A stretch of 64,000 nucleotides of DNA. It comes from Utricularia gibba. Taxonomy: Eukaryota > Streptophyta > Magnoliopsida > Lamiales > Lentibulariaceae. This document shows, piece by piece, positions 1-11,397 of this stretch (positions are counted from its first letter, which is position 1; every line of letters starts with the position of its first letter). The stretch is from assembly GCA_002189035.1 (NCBI GenBank), contig NEEC01000017.1:1240001-1304000 (forward strand), read 5' to 3'. A program made the position numbers and the translations under genes. Under the pieces are notes generated by a model. That model made no database searches. It was not told the origin of the DNA and saw nothing but the letters and a program-made list of their open reading frames with translations.

Positions 1-10
1 ATTCACATGG

Positions 11-106
11 GCACCAGATAAAAACACGTGTTTCACATTACGAATCAGGAAGCCACAAGCACCAGATAAAAACACGTGTTTCACATTACGAATCAGGAAG
101 CCACAA
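11..106. repeat. 48-bp perfect tandem duplication
   Basis: Two identical 48-bp units lie head to tail at 11-58 and 59-106. Each holds the palindrome CACGTG (25-30 and 73-78). On the minus strand the inner copy covers the last four codons and the stop of the BSD gene, so the outer copy lies in its 3' untranslated region. The reading frame is unaffected. Confidence 0.95.
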
Positions 107-2222
107 CGTCCAGCCAATCACTTGATTCCTTTGTGCCACCAGAAACCTTTGCTTCCGCATCTTTAGGAGACTTGCCCAGTTGAACCCATTCCCGAGCACC
201 TCTATCAGAACTGGTGTTCGACTCCCTGAGGACGGTGGGGGCTTCTCCGTCCTCTTCTTCGAGATCGCTGAATGAAACATCATCATCATTGTTGGTGGGG
301 ATGGACTCAGAAAAGGTGACACCAGGTTCGGTTGCCTCATCCCTTAACCAGTCATCTACATCCTCATCAGGGAGAAGATTGGCAGAGTTATGTTTCTGCT
401 CATGGATTTGTAGCTTGCTGGCATCCTTCTCCTCGATGGCGGTGCTACTAATGACTGCAGGTTTATTTTCCTGGACTGCGATGTCAGGTGATTCTGAAGC
501 AGCTGCGGGAGATGATTTGTCGAGGTTGGGGGCGGGAACAGGAAGGGGGTGGACATGATGAGAAGATGCAATTTCTTCTTCCAGTTCAGGAGATTTGGTG
601 CTGAGTGATTCATCTTGTGTCACTTGATTTTGAATCTTTAATTCAGTTTCCAGCAACGCCCTGGCTTCCATCACCTGCAGAGGAAAAGAGACGTAGGTCT
701 TGTGGAGAATCAAAAGTTGATAAAAGTGCAATAAACCAGAAACTTGAGAACTTTGCTTTCATTGACTGAGATACAGCTGTATTTTCATGAAGGAAATCAG
801 GACAGCAACCATTTTCTCATCTTGCACTAAAAAATGGTAGTAGTTCAATGGCTGATTATTCACCATATGACGGAAGGACATGTTGAAGCAGAGTAAACAA
901 AACTTCCAGATGAGCCATGATTGTCAAACAATATGTGAGATGTTTCAAAAACAGCTAACTTGTTATTGACAGCTTTCAAGATCGGGGAAGTTATCAAGGA
1001 ACCATGGAGAATGAACGGCCAACCATTAATAAAACCATAACCAGAAAAAAGCATAAGAGGAGGGAGCATGACAATGTATAAGAACCTGGGGTGTAGACAG
1101 AATCAGGGCATCTTCCTTGGATAGCCTAGTGTGAACGAGCACAAAATAAGTCCTCCAGAAGCGAGTCTCACTCATGTATTGAGGGGACAGTTCCATTCTC
1201 AATGCAGATAATCTCGGTACAAGGCGCTCTACAGCTAATGCATGCTCTTGTTGCTCATCAGAAATATCAAAATCTGAAATCAAAATATTGCACAGTTGAA
1301 ACGTCGCCCATGACACTTGCGTTCCTCTTGTAATAAACTCTACCGATGAAAAGCACCAACATCTACTCAAAATGCTTAATTATAACCACTTCGATAAGAA
1401 AGACAGCAATGTTCAACACAAAGAAACTCTTCAAGCTGTCCATTTTTTTTTTTTTCAAATTCAGAAATCAGGGGAAAGACGCAAGCTTCTCATACTCATA
1501 AAATCAAGTGAGCTAGAATCTCTAATGACTTCCTTACCGCAAATATTCACTAATGACCCATAGTTAAACAAGATCCTGGACATTGATCAATACAATTAGC
1601 GATAGTTACCAAATGAGGAGAATCACTGAAGCATACCATCTTCATCTTCATCCTGCACTGGTCTCTGGAAATCCAGCCAAATCTCTGGGTGCGTAGATAT
1701 ATCAGAAGCAAAATTCACCACTTCTGTGGTCACGCCCACTGCCCCATATTCCCGGAAGTGAAATATTTACCATTCCCTTGATCCACATTCTCATCATCTG
1801 ATTCCAAATGAAGAAAACTAGATGCCAGTTTGGTAATCTCTGAGACTTTCATGTTATTCGACAGCCGAGTAATTCCGGTCCTGAACCTTCCCCCAATCTC
1901 CGCAAAATCATCACGGATCCCCAAAGAAGGATCTTTATCCGATCCAGAAACATCAGTATCTTCAGATTTCTGTTCCGCGGAGGAGGCGGTGCAAGAAACG
2001 ACGCGAACCCCCGGAATTGGCGTGTTAGGGTTCTACTCAACTCCGATAGATCTTCTTGAAGTCCCGAGACGGCGCTGTCGGCGACAAATCACTATGTTCT
2101 TGAGATTCCGCATCCTCTTTCTGTACATAATCAATTTTGTGATCAGAGTGAACGTCATCACCACCGTCGTTGTCGTCGTCAAACTTCAGGGAGTTGGCGA
2201 TGGATCGAGCTAACCACGACAT
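93..2222 (-). CDS. BSD domain-containing protein, three exons, frame broken three times
   Basis: Plant BSD-domain protein of the kind that starts MSWLARSIANSL. Its function is poorly known; BSD domains also occur in TFIIH subunits and synapse-associated proteins. Exons are at about 1637-2222, 1086-1273 and 93-674, all with GT-AG borders. Seen motifs are LSRTLTRQF, FLAPPPP, IRDDFAEIGGRFR and, in the BSD domain itself, EQQEHALAVERL followed by MSETRFWRTYFVL. The long acidic C-terminal tail ends WLDVVAS. Exon 1 needs one extra base at three places to stay open: near 2063-2065 (C3 on the plus strand), near 1977-1986, and at 1742-1745 (C4). The family is otherwise intact and the later exons are clean, so I read these as sequence errors; a decaying gene is the alternative. 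The ATG at 2222 is chosen because the family begins MSWLARS. An upstream in-frame extension exists but has no ATG. Confidence 0.85.
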
Positions 2223-4477
2223 ATTCTTAAAATCGGAAAAACACAGCGCCGCAAACTCGTCGGAATCTAGATGTTTATAAACCGGATTCACGCCTTCAAC
2301 GCCGGCAATGAGTTTTCATTTCCCTTGCTGATTCATGGGTGCCGACGAAACAAATATTTACATATAGACCCTGTAGTTCCAGTTATTTACCTTTGACTTT
2401 CAAAATCTCAAAAAAGGTAAAGGATGACATCCAATATATCAAAAAGATATTTTTAAATCAGCACAACATTATTACAATACTGATATTTTTATTACTTGGA
2501 AAATATAGTTGTAAACTATGATAAATACACTCACAAATTTTAATATTTTTCAATAAATATTCGTATCCAATCCTCACGATGTTTTCCGTTTTCAATAAAA
2601 TATATCTCATAAAATGAAAAATATTCATTTATTTAAATACGTCATTTACTCCATTTGTAAAGTATATAACATAGTCGACATTCTTGATACTTTCTAGATC
2701 TAAAGAAAAAAATTATTCTGACAAGTAAATAGATCATATTTCATAACATTAATATGTAAATGGAAAATAAAATAAAGAGTAAAAATATAAAGATGTATAA
2801 GAACCTTTTCTATTTTACTCGTTATACTAGAAGAAATAAAATTTAATGTACCTTGAATGTCGTTAATCAAGAAAAAATAATATAAAAATAAATGAAATGG
2901 TACGGACCAGCTGGTCCACCCGTTAATATTATGATTTATTAATATTGGGCCAAATAATCATAATCCATCTAGTTAATGGACCCATATTTGACAGCATCAG
3001 CCTGGCCCATTACTATTCACAGAGAAAGACAGCACTTCTAGAATTATAATTAATTAAAATGGTACAGTTTCGATTGCGATTTACAGTTCAACATTTTGAC
3101 TTTTCGTACAGTTTTGGTTTCAATTTCAGGCCAATTCGCTATATTTGGAATCGAGAAATTGTGATTATAATTCGTTTGAGATCGTCAGTTTGAGACATGC
3201 ACATGAAACCAACATTTTTTTGGATATTTTTAGATATCCATAAAAATCATTGTGACTACTTGAAAATATAATTTTTATTTTTAAATTTATTTGAATACTT
3301 AAAACCATGATTCGAACCAAAGCCGTAGGTTCAATTCCAGATTTGGTTTTCGATTCATAATTGAAAGTAGAATCGAATTTTGACATGAAACCATGATTTA
3401 TGAATCATGGATTCTATGAAATGTATGGATCGATTTTGAATCCATCACAACACGAAGATTATGTTTGATAGAAAATATAAAAGAGTATTATCAAATGGTA
3501 AAATAAAAGCATGATGTTTAATAAGTGAAATAAATTATATTTAGGATCATTTATATTATAAATATGTGATAAAATAATGAAAGATAAAGAATTGATATAA
3601 AATTATATTGTTATATACCTCTCTTTATATAATATTTTTATATTAAATATAACTTATCTATTTACCAAACATTTGAAGAGTACCCCTAGATGTACAGGGC
3701 TACTCTTCCCCCTGAACTGGCGTGTTAAGGGAATTAACTGACTTACAAAAACTCTCATTTTTTTTCTCCTAATTTAATATAAAATTAATTTTACATACAT
3801 TTAATCTTCTTTATTATAAAAAAATAGTTCTTTCATTTTATCTTGAACCACATAAGTATAATTTAAAACAAACCATCGAAATACTCAATAAAATTATTTA
3901 TATTATAAGATAAAAACTTGTATTTCAAAAATACGATCGATTTCGTATCGATTAGTGTTTCGTATATTAAAATCGGGTCCTAAACACCCATTAAGGTTGG
4001 AATTAGGCAATCTAATCCATTCACGGACACCTTTCTCAAACCGTTGTAATGTCTTCACGTAGACAGGAGTAGGGTGGAGGCAGAAGCTTAAGTCAACCGA
4101 GTAATTAAAATTTAGGCAGTAGACAGGAGCTGTTTCCTTGTCTATGCAGCGCTCTCCTTAAACGCAGTACATGCTACACAGCAGCAACAGCAGAATGGAT
4201 TCGCCTCTCTGGTTCGTTCTTTGCACTTGGAGGGAACATGCACACGTTGAAAAATGAGAGATCCGATATATACCAAGGATAAGGAGGCCATTATTGTCAC
4301 CCTAGCAAAATACACGTGCATCCCATGATTTTAAGACCAAAAACAGCAACAACAATTGTGTAATAATCTTCTAGGATCCAAGTAAGGGATCCTGCTGGAT
4401 CAGAGAGGGCCAACGTCTGCGGTGATTCTTATGTGGTTTTCTTTTTTGAACTTCAAAGCTCGTGCTTGGTGATTCTT
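2223..4477. other. AT-rich spacer between BSD gene and PSK gene
   Basis: The first part is the promoter and leader of the BSD gene. From about 2400 to 4000 the sequence is strongly AT-rich, and I see no reading frame with family resemblance. Around 3060-3450 there is lower-AT text with repeated words such as GATTTTGAATC and TTCGATT. It resembles decayed transposon sequence, but I could not find clear termini. From about 4000 to 4477 lies the 3' flank of the phytosulfokine gene. Confidence 0.5.
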
Positions 4478-4792
4478 CTATGGTTTGGAGGACTGGGTGT
4501 AGATGTAGTCTGTCCGGGCCGCTAGGGTTCGTCGGATCAGGCACTCGTCTTCGCCCACTCCCCTGCATCCATCCCACTCCGAATCGTCCGCCATGGCCAC
4601 CTGCAATTTTTACAACAAGACGTAAACATCTGCTCTCGTTGTAGAGAAAAAAGGTACCCTTGTGTTCTCATGCAGCGGATGAGAGCGTGCCTCGTCGGAA
4701 GCTGGCGAGGGGATCGGCATGGGGCGTGCCATGGAGGCGGCGGTAAGGAGGAGGAGGAGAATCATGAGGAGGACGGCGGCGGGCTTGGGCAT
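4478..4792 (-). CDS. PSK: Phytosulfokine precursor (PSK), two exons
   Basis: Secreted precursor of the sulfated pentapeptide hormone phytosulfokine, which is sensed at the plasma membrane by the LRR kinase PSKR. Exon 1 (4658-4792) encodes [20 protein letters not shown], a clear signal peptide. A 57-base GT-AG intron (4601-4657) follows, and exon 2 (4478-4600) continues in frame. Exon 2 encodes the family signature CxGxxxxxC (C-RGVGEDE-C), then [16 protein letters not shown] and a stop four codons later. YIYTQ is the exact hormone sequence, and the Asp just before it is needed by tyrosylprotein sulfotransferase. Total length is 85 residues, normal for the family. Exon 2 has no start codon of its own and is too short for simple frame searches. 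The closely placed TATA box supports the start. Confidence 0.95.
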
Positions 4793-4847
4793 GTCTGGTT
4801 CCTTTTCCGATCGGGTGATAAGAGTAGAGTTGTTGAATGTGGGAGGT

Positions 4848-4855
4848 ATTTATAC
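4848..4855 (-). promoter_or_regulatory. TATA box of the PSK gene
   Basis: TATAAATA on the minus strand, 56 bases upstream of the PSK start codon at 4792. This spacing fits a leader of about 25-30 bases. Confidence 0.65.
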
Positions 4856-4859
4856 ATGG

Positions 4860-7040
4860 AATTTGAGGGGCTACGAGAAGCTAGAAGAAGCACACTCAAA
4901 ATCATGCACCCGAATCAAGAATCCTATGGCTATGGATATCGTCTTAGGATTCATTGCACATCATTCCAATTTCACTAACAAATATCGGCATCCTAATTAA
5001 TACCCATAACTGCATTGCAATTTGCATCCACGAATTTCCAAAGATGGCATCTCAAAACCCTAGAACATGAATCTCCAGAGAGGGCGAGATATCCCATGTG
5101 CGGGAAGTAGAGGTAAATATGAGATGGAGGGCTGGAAGAGGAGCCCTAGGTGTACAATTGAACCCCCAAGTTGTGCATTTTAGCAGCGTACAAAAATGCA
5201 TTTAGGTTAAAAGTCCAGGGTGATTAAATGCAGAAAACTAACTCCGGCAAACTTTCCCTCCCTACAATTAAGATAAGCTGCCCGTTTTTCAAACGGAAAA
5301 TTCTAAATAATTAATCAAATCAGTACTGCACATCAAGTTTTGCTTCACTACGTGCAGAAGATCCCGCTGACAGATCTGCAGAATCGCTAGACGAAATCTC
5401 CAGGAATCAGACCACGCACAAGTGTGACAGCATTTCTGACGAGGGTTCTTTATTGGGGAGACGATTTTCTGTAGTTTGGTAAGCATGCTAAATCCAGATA
5501 TCCACTTTCTAGTACTGGTTTTGGATGTGATCTTCACAATCTGTGAGAATGGTGGCAATGTGCGTTGCACTCAATAAATAACCCGAACCCGATTGTGGGC
5601 AATGAATCGAATCCTCCACCATTGCAGATCATGAAGCTGGTTGCTGTGATTCCCTTCCATATCCTATGAAGCTCACTCTTTTTGACGAGTGGGATCTTGA
5701 GGGCGTGACTTCTTCCCACCCTGATCTTCTAGTTATTGAGGCGACCGACTGTGGGATCCGAAGCATAGAGCTCAGCCAGCCCGAGCACTAGACCATGTGC
5801 CTCTTTTTGGCTCCACAGAAGGCATGGGCATGCCTCTGAAGAGCCATTGGAGCCAACATATCCACTGTGTTTGAAAAACCGTCGTAGATTCGGATTTTCA
5901 ACCTTGGGGATTGAAATGCATGGGCGTGGGTGGTCCTTTAGAATGTTTCAACCTCCTTTTCATCATTCCAGATACAAAAAATCAAATGTAGATAATACTC
6001 CGGTTGAATTTCGTGATCATACACAAATGATGCCTCTTTTTCCTTCCTCTCCATTACCAAACCAACACAAGCTATCTCATCCAGAAACCCTAAAGTGGGA
6101 GTGATGAAACATTAACCTCAAGCGATTCGAGATTTAGAAACTATATGTATTAATACTCGTGTTCTTGGTACTTTTTAGGAGCATTCCTTCTTCCTTTAGG
6201 TATTCAAGTTTATAATGAATTTTTTCTCCTGTGTGTAAGTATTGTTGATTTTTCTGTTTTGTGAGTCATCATCTTTTTGTTCTTCATTTGTTTTCTATAG
6301 TTGTCTAAATGTGGTTACTATTAAAGTTAAATATCGATGGATTACATTAGAAAAGATTCATTCAACTGATTATATGTAATGTTATATATATAAATATTTT
6401 ACTTTAATTTATGATATATAATTGTTTGTTTTAATAAAGGATTAGAATGCTTTGTGACATCACACAACACAAACTTGATATTTCTTTTAGTGTCCTCCCA
6501 TTTTTTAATATTCATTGCAGCTTTCAATTGCCCCTAAAATACATGCTAACCAACACATATGGCATATACCTTGATGCATTCGAATCACTAATAAGGTTCC
6601 AAACAATATGGTGTGTACAACAAGAATTATCACAATATGCATGATATCGCAATATTTCTACCGTACTTATCACAGGGGCGTTTCCTAAAGGTTATATCAT
6701 AAGTCCATCTTTCGAGCTCCAATCCTCATACTTAATTACCATAGAATTATTTTGTATTATGAACCATTCGTGCAAATGATTCATAATTTTTTTTGTTCAT
6801 TTAATTAATGTAATAATCTTTATTTTTTTTATCTGTGTGTATAGATATTTAAGATCTGTTTATTTCAACTTCTACTTCAAATTAAGTGTTTTTGAAGTGA
6901 TTTTTATTGAAAACAAAAACAAATTTTGTTTTTTTTAAACAGGTTCATACCCGTTTCTATCAGCTTTTGAAGTACTTTTTTTAAAACGTTTTTAATGAAA
7001 CATAAATAAAAATACCTTTAGTTATAGAGAAACGTGACAT
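4860..7040. other. Spacer with unassigned open stretches
   Basis: No recognised gene. On the plus strand, about 5685-5791 reads openly as LFDEWDLEGVTSSHPDLLVI and onward to a stop. On the minus strand about 5290-5720 holds two open stretches. None matches a family I know, and no convincing start or splice sites join them. From 6120 on the text is AT-rich. This may be a decayed gene or transposon. Confidence 0.35.
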
Positions 7041-7266
7041 TTGATGGTGGCAACACCGGGGGCTAAATCGTCAACTTATAATAATGAATTTATTTCGGTG
7101 CAAAAGAGGAAAGTTTCCACTTTATACGGAAGGGAAAGGGGAGCCAACCAGAAAGAGCAGGAAATTGACTGTAGAATAAACATTTCCAGTAAGATTCGGA
7201 TACGGGCATTCGTGTCCGCGTCATGCGTCGAATCGAAGTTCGGACACGCGCCCAACCATGCATTGC

Positions 7267-7382
7267 CACGTGGGTACGTGGAGAGTTCCTTCGTCACTAA
7301 GTTCGTCCCCACCGTAAGAAAGAGAGAGAGGGTTTTGAATGCGCTGGCGGCACCACCACGTGTCTCGGTGGGTGCTGACTCA
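7267..7382 (+). promoter_or_regulatory. G-boxes and TGACTCA upstream of the bZIP gene
   Basis: Two CACGTG palindromes (7267-7272 and 7357-7362) and one TGACTCA (7376-7382) lie 160-280 bases before the bZIP start. These are bZIP binding motifs, so control by other bZIP proteins or autoregulation is plausible; this is inferred from motif identity only. Confidence 0.5.
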
Positions 7383-7544
7383 GGGAATTCCTATCTCCAC
7401 TTGTTGGTAATTACGATAATACCCTTAACGCCCTAATATCGTATGAATCGAAGAAAAGGCGCCTCCCTACGTTGCCGTTATAAGTTCCCAACTCCTCCAC
7501 TGTGATCCTTCCCCTTTTCCCCTTTTGATGACTCTTCGGCCGCA

Positions 7545-8069
7545 ATGGCATGCTTTCCGGCGGACATCCACGGCGGAGACACCCTCCTCTCTTTCGATTT
7601 CCTGCCGCCGTGGGGGTGCTACGAGGCTTCACTGCAGCGGGATGCGGATTTCACGGCTCCGGTGACACCGATCTCCGCCTCCGTAGCATCCATCACGAAG
7701 CTCTCCGGCGAGATCATCGACGAGCGACGGATGCGGAGAATGGTATCGAATCGGGAATCGGCGCGGCGGTCAAGAATGAGGAAACAGAAGCATTTGGAGA
7801 GTTTGAGGAATGAGGTGAGTAAATTCAAAGATGGGAATCGGGAACTACTGATCAAGCTACGTGTGATTCTCCGTCAAAGCCAGGTCATCCTTAAGGAGAA
7901 TCAGTCTCTGTGTGCGGAAGCGGCGGCTCTCCGCCGCCGATTATCGGAGTCACGGAGGGACCTCCTTTTACAGTGCCTTCAAGAGACGATGAGATCTTCC
8001 GCTGCATGCCCATGCAGCGGTAACGTGGGCTGCGTTAATCACTGGAGATTAGTTTCTAATCACAATTAG
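7545..8069 (+). CDS. Group S-like bZIP transcription factor
   Basis: Small nuclear bZIP protein of 174 residues in a single exon, as is usual for group S plant bZIPs. The basic region is at about residues 60-80 (RRMVSNRESARRSRMRKQ, with the invariant N-x7-R spacing), followed by a leucine-zipper heptad region containing HLESLRNEVSKF and LLIKLRVILRQ. The N-terminal segment (FPADIHGGDTLLSFDFLPPW) and the C-terminal tail with CPCSGNVGC are not diagnostic. The ATG at 7545 is the first in frame and leaves a full N-terminus. I saw no conserved sucrose-control leader ORF of the S1 type, so it may belong to the bZIP43/48-like branch. Confidence 0.9.
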   Translation: MACFPADIHGGDTLLSFDFLPPWGCYEASLQRDADFTAPVTPISASVASITKLSGEIIDERRMRRMVSNRESARRSRMRKQKHLESLRNEVSKFKDGNRELLIKLRVILRQSQVILKENQSLCAEAAALRRRLSESRRDLLLQCLQETMRSSAACPCSGNVGCVNHWRLVSNHN

Positions 8070-8664
8070 CGAGGTAGATTATCAGTAAGCACCGATGAAG
8101 CCCCTCGAGAGTCCTTGTGATTAACAACTCGGCTTATTATGTTATCACAACTTTGAACGAGCTCTGCCCAAAATCATTAACTCAAAAAAATTAAAAAAGA
8201 TTAATATTTATAATTGAATTTATATTTTATAAAAAGAAAAAATATTTTATTTCAATATAAAACTAATTCACATTGTTCAAAATATTTATTTTTAAATTAA
8301 ATTAAAATTTCCTATTAAAAAAGATTTTCGAGTTCCTTGGTAAACCGGGTCTGCCATCTGAATCCGGTTTAAAAGCATTGCCACTTGCAGGTAATGGGCT
8401 ATAGCCGGAAGACTTGGGCTTCCCTTTCAGCCCACAAACGAACTAACTTTCTAAATCGGGGTTCACTCGGCCCAATAAAAAAATTAAAGGATTGTTTCCA
8501 TAAATGTTGTCAAAGCATGAAATGCGAGTTTTAAATCATTTTCCTAAAAAAAATAATAATAAAACTCACTTCATCGTCTACAGTGATTGCTGAAGAAGAA
8601 GCAACGATATGTGAACTGCCATCCATTACCGAGAGCTAAGGAACGAGTATCCACAGGCTACAAC
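8070..8664. other. AT-rich spacer
   Basis: This is the 3' flanking region shared by the converging bZIP (+) and RLP44 (-) genes. I see no gene or clear repeat in it. Confidence 0.6.
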
Positions 8665-9468
8665 TCAATAATCCGGCATCAGTTGACTGATCTTCCCTTC
8701 CTCGTTGACCGACTGCCGTTCCGAGATTCTCAACCAGACCCAGACCGCAGTGAAGCTCAGAATCAGGCTCAAGATCCCGCTTCCGATTCCGATCCCGACG
8801 ATGGATGCGATCGATATTCCCCTGTTCTTTGATTCCGGCAAAGGGTACCCGTAGAGCCCATTGTTCCCTTCGAAGTAGCTGGCATTAAACCCTTTGCGGT
8901 ACCCCAGGGACACCGGGATGGGACCGGAGAGTTTGTTATCGGACACATCGAAGATGGAGAGGCGCGCTAGATATCCGATTTGTTGCGGGATCTCGCCGGT
9001 GATGCGGTTCTTGTGGAGGTCAATGATGTTAAGGTAGAAACAGAGTGATAATTGGGGAGGGATTTGGCCGGAGAGGCGGTTGGAGGAGAGGTTCAGGACG
9101 GCGAGATTCACCATGTACTGTAATTCCGGCGGAATCGGGCCAGAGAGGTTGTTGGAGGAGAGATCCAGAGCTTGTAGATGGGTGCAATTGGAGAGAGCGG
9201 GAGAAATGGTGCCTCCGAGGGAGAGATTGGAGAGGGAGAGCTTATAAATGCGACCATTGTCGCAGGTTGCGCCTTCGAGCAAGGAATCAAAACCTTGGCA
9301 GGGATTAGCGAACGTCACTCTGTTCCAGTTCTTGAGGTTTCCGAGAGGATCCACGAGGGCCTGCCGGAGACCCGCGAGACAGAATTCGTCGCCGGGATCC
9401 GCCGCACCGGACAAAAACTGAACCACCAACGCCACCGCCGCCGCTAGCAGTTGAGTAGCCATACCCAT
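8665..9468 (-). CDS. RLP44: Receptor-like protein 44
   Basis: Single-exon LRR receptor-like protein of 267 residues without a kinase domain. In Arabidopsis RLP44 links cell-wall pectin status to brassinosteroid signalling through BAK1 and also contacts the phytosulfokine receptor PSKR1. Seen in order: a signal peptide, an LRR N-cap with paired cysteines ([18 protein letters not shown], then NPCQGF and GATCDNG), about four LRRs ([20 protein letters not shown] and similar), an island GLYGYPLPE, one transmembrane segment ([19 protein letters not shown]), and a short cytoplasmic tail ending [10 protein letters not shown]. That tail and the size match RLP44 closely. Two ATGs are possible (9468 or 9462), both giving a good signal peptide. 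A gene for the phytosulfokine precursor lies 4 kb away; this is probably chance. Confidence 0.95.
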   Translation of the reverse strand: MGMATQLLAAAVALVVQFLSGAADPGDEFCLAGLRQALVDPLGNLKNWNRVTFANPCQGFDSLLEGATCDNGRIYKLSLSNLSLGGTISPALSNCTHLQALDLSSNNLSGPIPPELQYMVNLAVLNLSSNRLSGQIPPQLSLCFYLNIIDLHKNRITGEIPQQIGYLARLSIFDVSDNKLSGPIPVSLGYRKGFNASYFEGNNGLYGYPLPESKNRGISIASIVGIGIGSGILSLILSFTAVWVWLRISERQSVNEEGKISQLMPDY

Positions 9469-9868
9469 CTCCAGAAGCACGCCAACTGTTCGATGAATTT
9501 CACCAGGTAAAAATAAAAATAGGGATTACCTAAACGACGCCGTACAAGATATGAAATTCATGGTGCCATTTCCAGTCAACTCCCAATCCCTAAATCTACA
9601 TGTGTAGATACTTACAGATTTATAGAATATCAATAGATACAATGATACACTACACCAGTTGTATGTATAGACAGGTCAAGCTGGCACGACGTCGTTTAGT
9701 GGCTGTCCCCCCCACCCCCGTCTTCCATCCTCTGCAGAGGGTAAGCATGATACTAGCTGGCGTTAATGGTGCATTGATTGCGGCTCTAATTGCATGATCT
9801 CGTGTTTAGGGGAAGGAAGCCCTGCCACTACAAACCCATCTGGAGGATGAGGCATTGCAGCATGAATG

Positions 9869-11397
9869 TCATTCGCGTTGAACTACAACGGCCTCCTCTG
9901 CTACAGTCCAGGGTGCGCCTCCAGAGTTCACTGAAGAAAAACCGGCATCGCTGCAGCTCTGAGGAGAAGGGGGAAACTGAGAGTTGTGATGGGGAATGGA
10001 AGAACATGACTCAAGTATACTTACGAAGGGGCATGTGTAAACCAGCAGCGTTGTCCAGTCGTGCTTCTCCAATGCCGTCCGCAGAGGTTCATCTGTTTCT
10101 TCCTGTAGGAAGTATATGATGGGGGACATCAGCTGCATTTCGAATTGTTGTGCTCTGCCACAGATGTTACAGGCACCTTGGTATCCCGTCTCACTGGTGG
10201 GTAGAAGAGGATCCCCACCGTACCTGATCAAGTAGCAGTTCGTGAATATGAAATCCTGAAGAAACAAGTTAGGTGTATTTATAAATTCCGAGGGACAGAC
10301 TTTATCTGCTGTCCTCACCTGATGCACTGCTCTGGGTATGCATCGATCCTTTTCTTGAACTTGAGATAACTTCGGTCTGCATTCAATGCTCTGTCGTATT
10401 CATACACTTCTTCTGATGCTTCGTCTGGGTTATCTTCAGGATTCATGTCAAGCGCTGAAAGATCAACGGATGGAGTGCTGTTTTCTGGAACAATCCTTCT
10501 GTTAACTCTCTCCTCCTGAGTGTATATGTAGAAGCATGGCAATACTGCAGAATGGCAAGGAAAAAAGATCAGATTACCAGAGCCCAAAGAGGAACAAATC
10601 AGGACCCGAGTTCCACCATACCTGGAGTTCCATCATCAACACATCTGACAGTCCGATCGAGTTGAGGCTTTTTAATGGTCGCAACACTGGGTTTCTTCTT
10701 CTTCGTGATGGTTGCCACCTCACTGAACGCAGTGATCAAGTCATCCAAATCCAGATCCTCGGTTTCTGCATGGTCATCCACACCATCGTCCAGCATAGCA
10801 TTTGAGTTTAAAGTTTCTTGCGCAGCTTCATCTGTCGAGATTCTCTGAACCCGAAGGGCTCTCCATCTGTATTGACCCAGAACCCAGCAGGAAAATGATA
10901 TGAAACATTCTTACAAATTAGAATTACTAGAACCAAAAAAATACTAAGCAAAGGATCCCTTAAAAATCTAACCAAGAGTCTTACGTGCCACTCGCACAAT
11001 CCGAATCCACGCACCCAAAAACATATATTGTTCTCTCATCTATCAGCGACAACGGTGCATATACCTAATCCATGAGAAGTTAACAACAGCATTGCAGGGA
11101 ACTGCTTTGGAAAGTCCAAGTAAAACTAGCCTGTGTTTGAAAAGCAAACCTGCGCAAGGAGACACAACTGGCTGCTGCACTTGGTGCATTTCAGCAACTC
11201 CGGATTCACACAATCCAATGGAGACGGCCAATCCTGATCAAATTATATGCAATTCAAGATGAAATGCAATCATGGCACAAAGAAGAACATACAAAGCTGC
11301 ATACCGGTAGTCCCCCGATCTTGGTCGTGTACATATCAGCTACTTCATAATTATTATCAGCCCATGGACCTGGCATCCCCAAGGTAACTCCCACCAT
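9869..11397 (-). CDS. PDCD2-like protein (programmed cell death 2, C-terminal domain)
   Basis: Conserved eukaryotic PDCD2/PDCD2L-type protein, linked in other organisms to 40S ribosomal subunit (uS5) chaperoning. About seven exons. Exon 1 (11305-11397) gives [20 protein letters not shown]. Exon 2 (11150-11233) gives [20 protein letters not shown] with the N-terminal zinc cysteines. Exon 3 (10985-11064) gives [10 protein letters not shown] charged linker exon contains [15 protein letters not shown]. The C-terminal PDCD2 domain has [39 protein letters not shown] and LVYTC. The last exon ends [13 protein letters not shown]. Exon junctions around R-YGG and CPF-SC keep the frame. The start is the ATG matching the family N-terminus. 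Upstream sequence to about 11950 looks like a leader with an intron. Confidence 0.9.

Noticed and set aside
3327-3337. GGTTCAATTCC, resembling a tRNA B-box
   Set aside because: No matching A-box or cloverleaf around it; no tRNA or clear SINE body was found.
5289-5791. Open stretches on both strands that might be a gene
   Set aside because: No family resemblance, no consistent start or splice sites, and stops interrupt each attempt to join them.
9045-9447. Plus-strand frames over RLP44
   Set aside because: They are antisense to the LRR gene, produced by its GC-rich codons.
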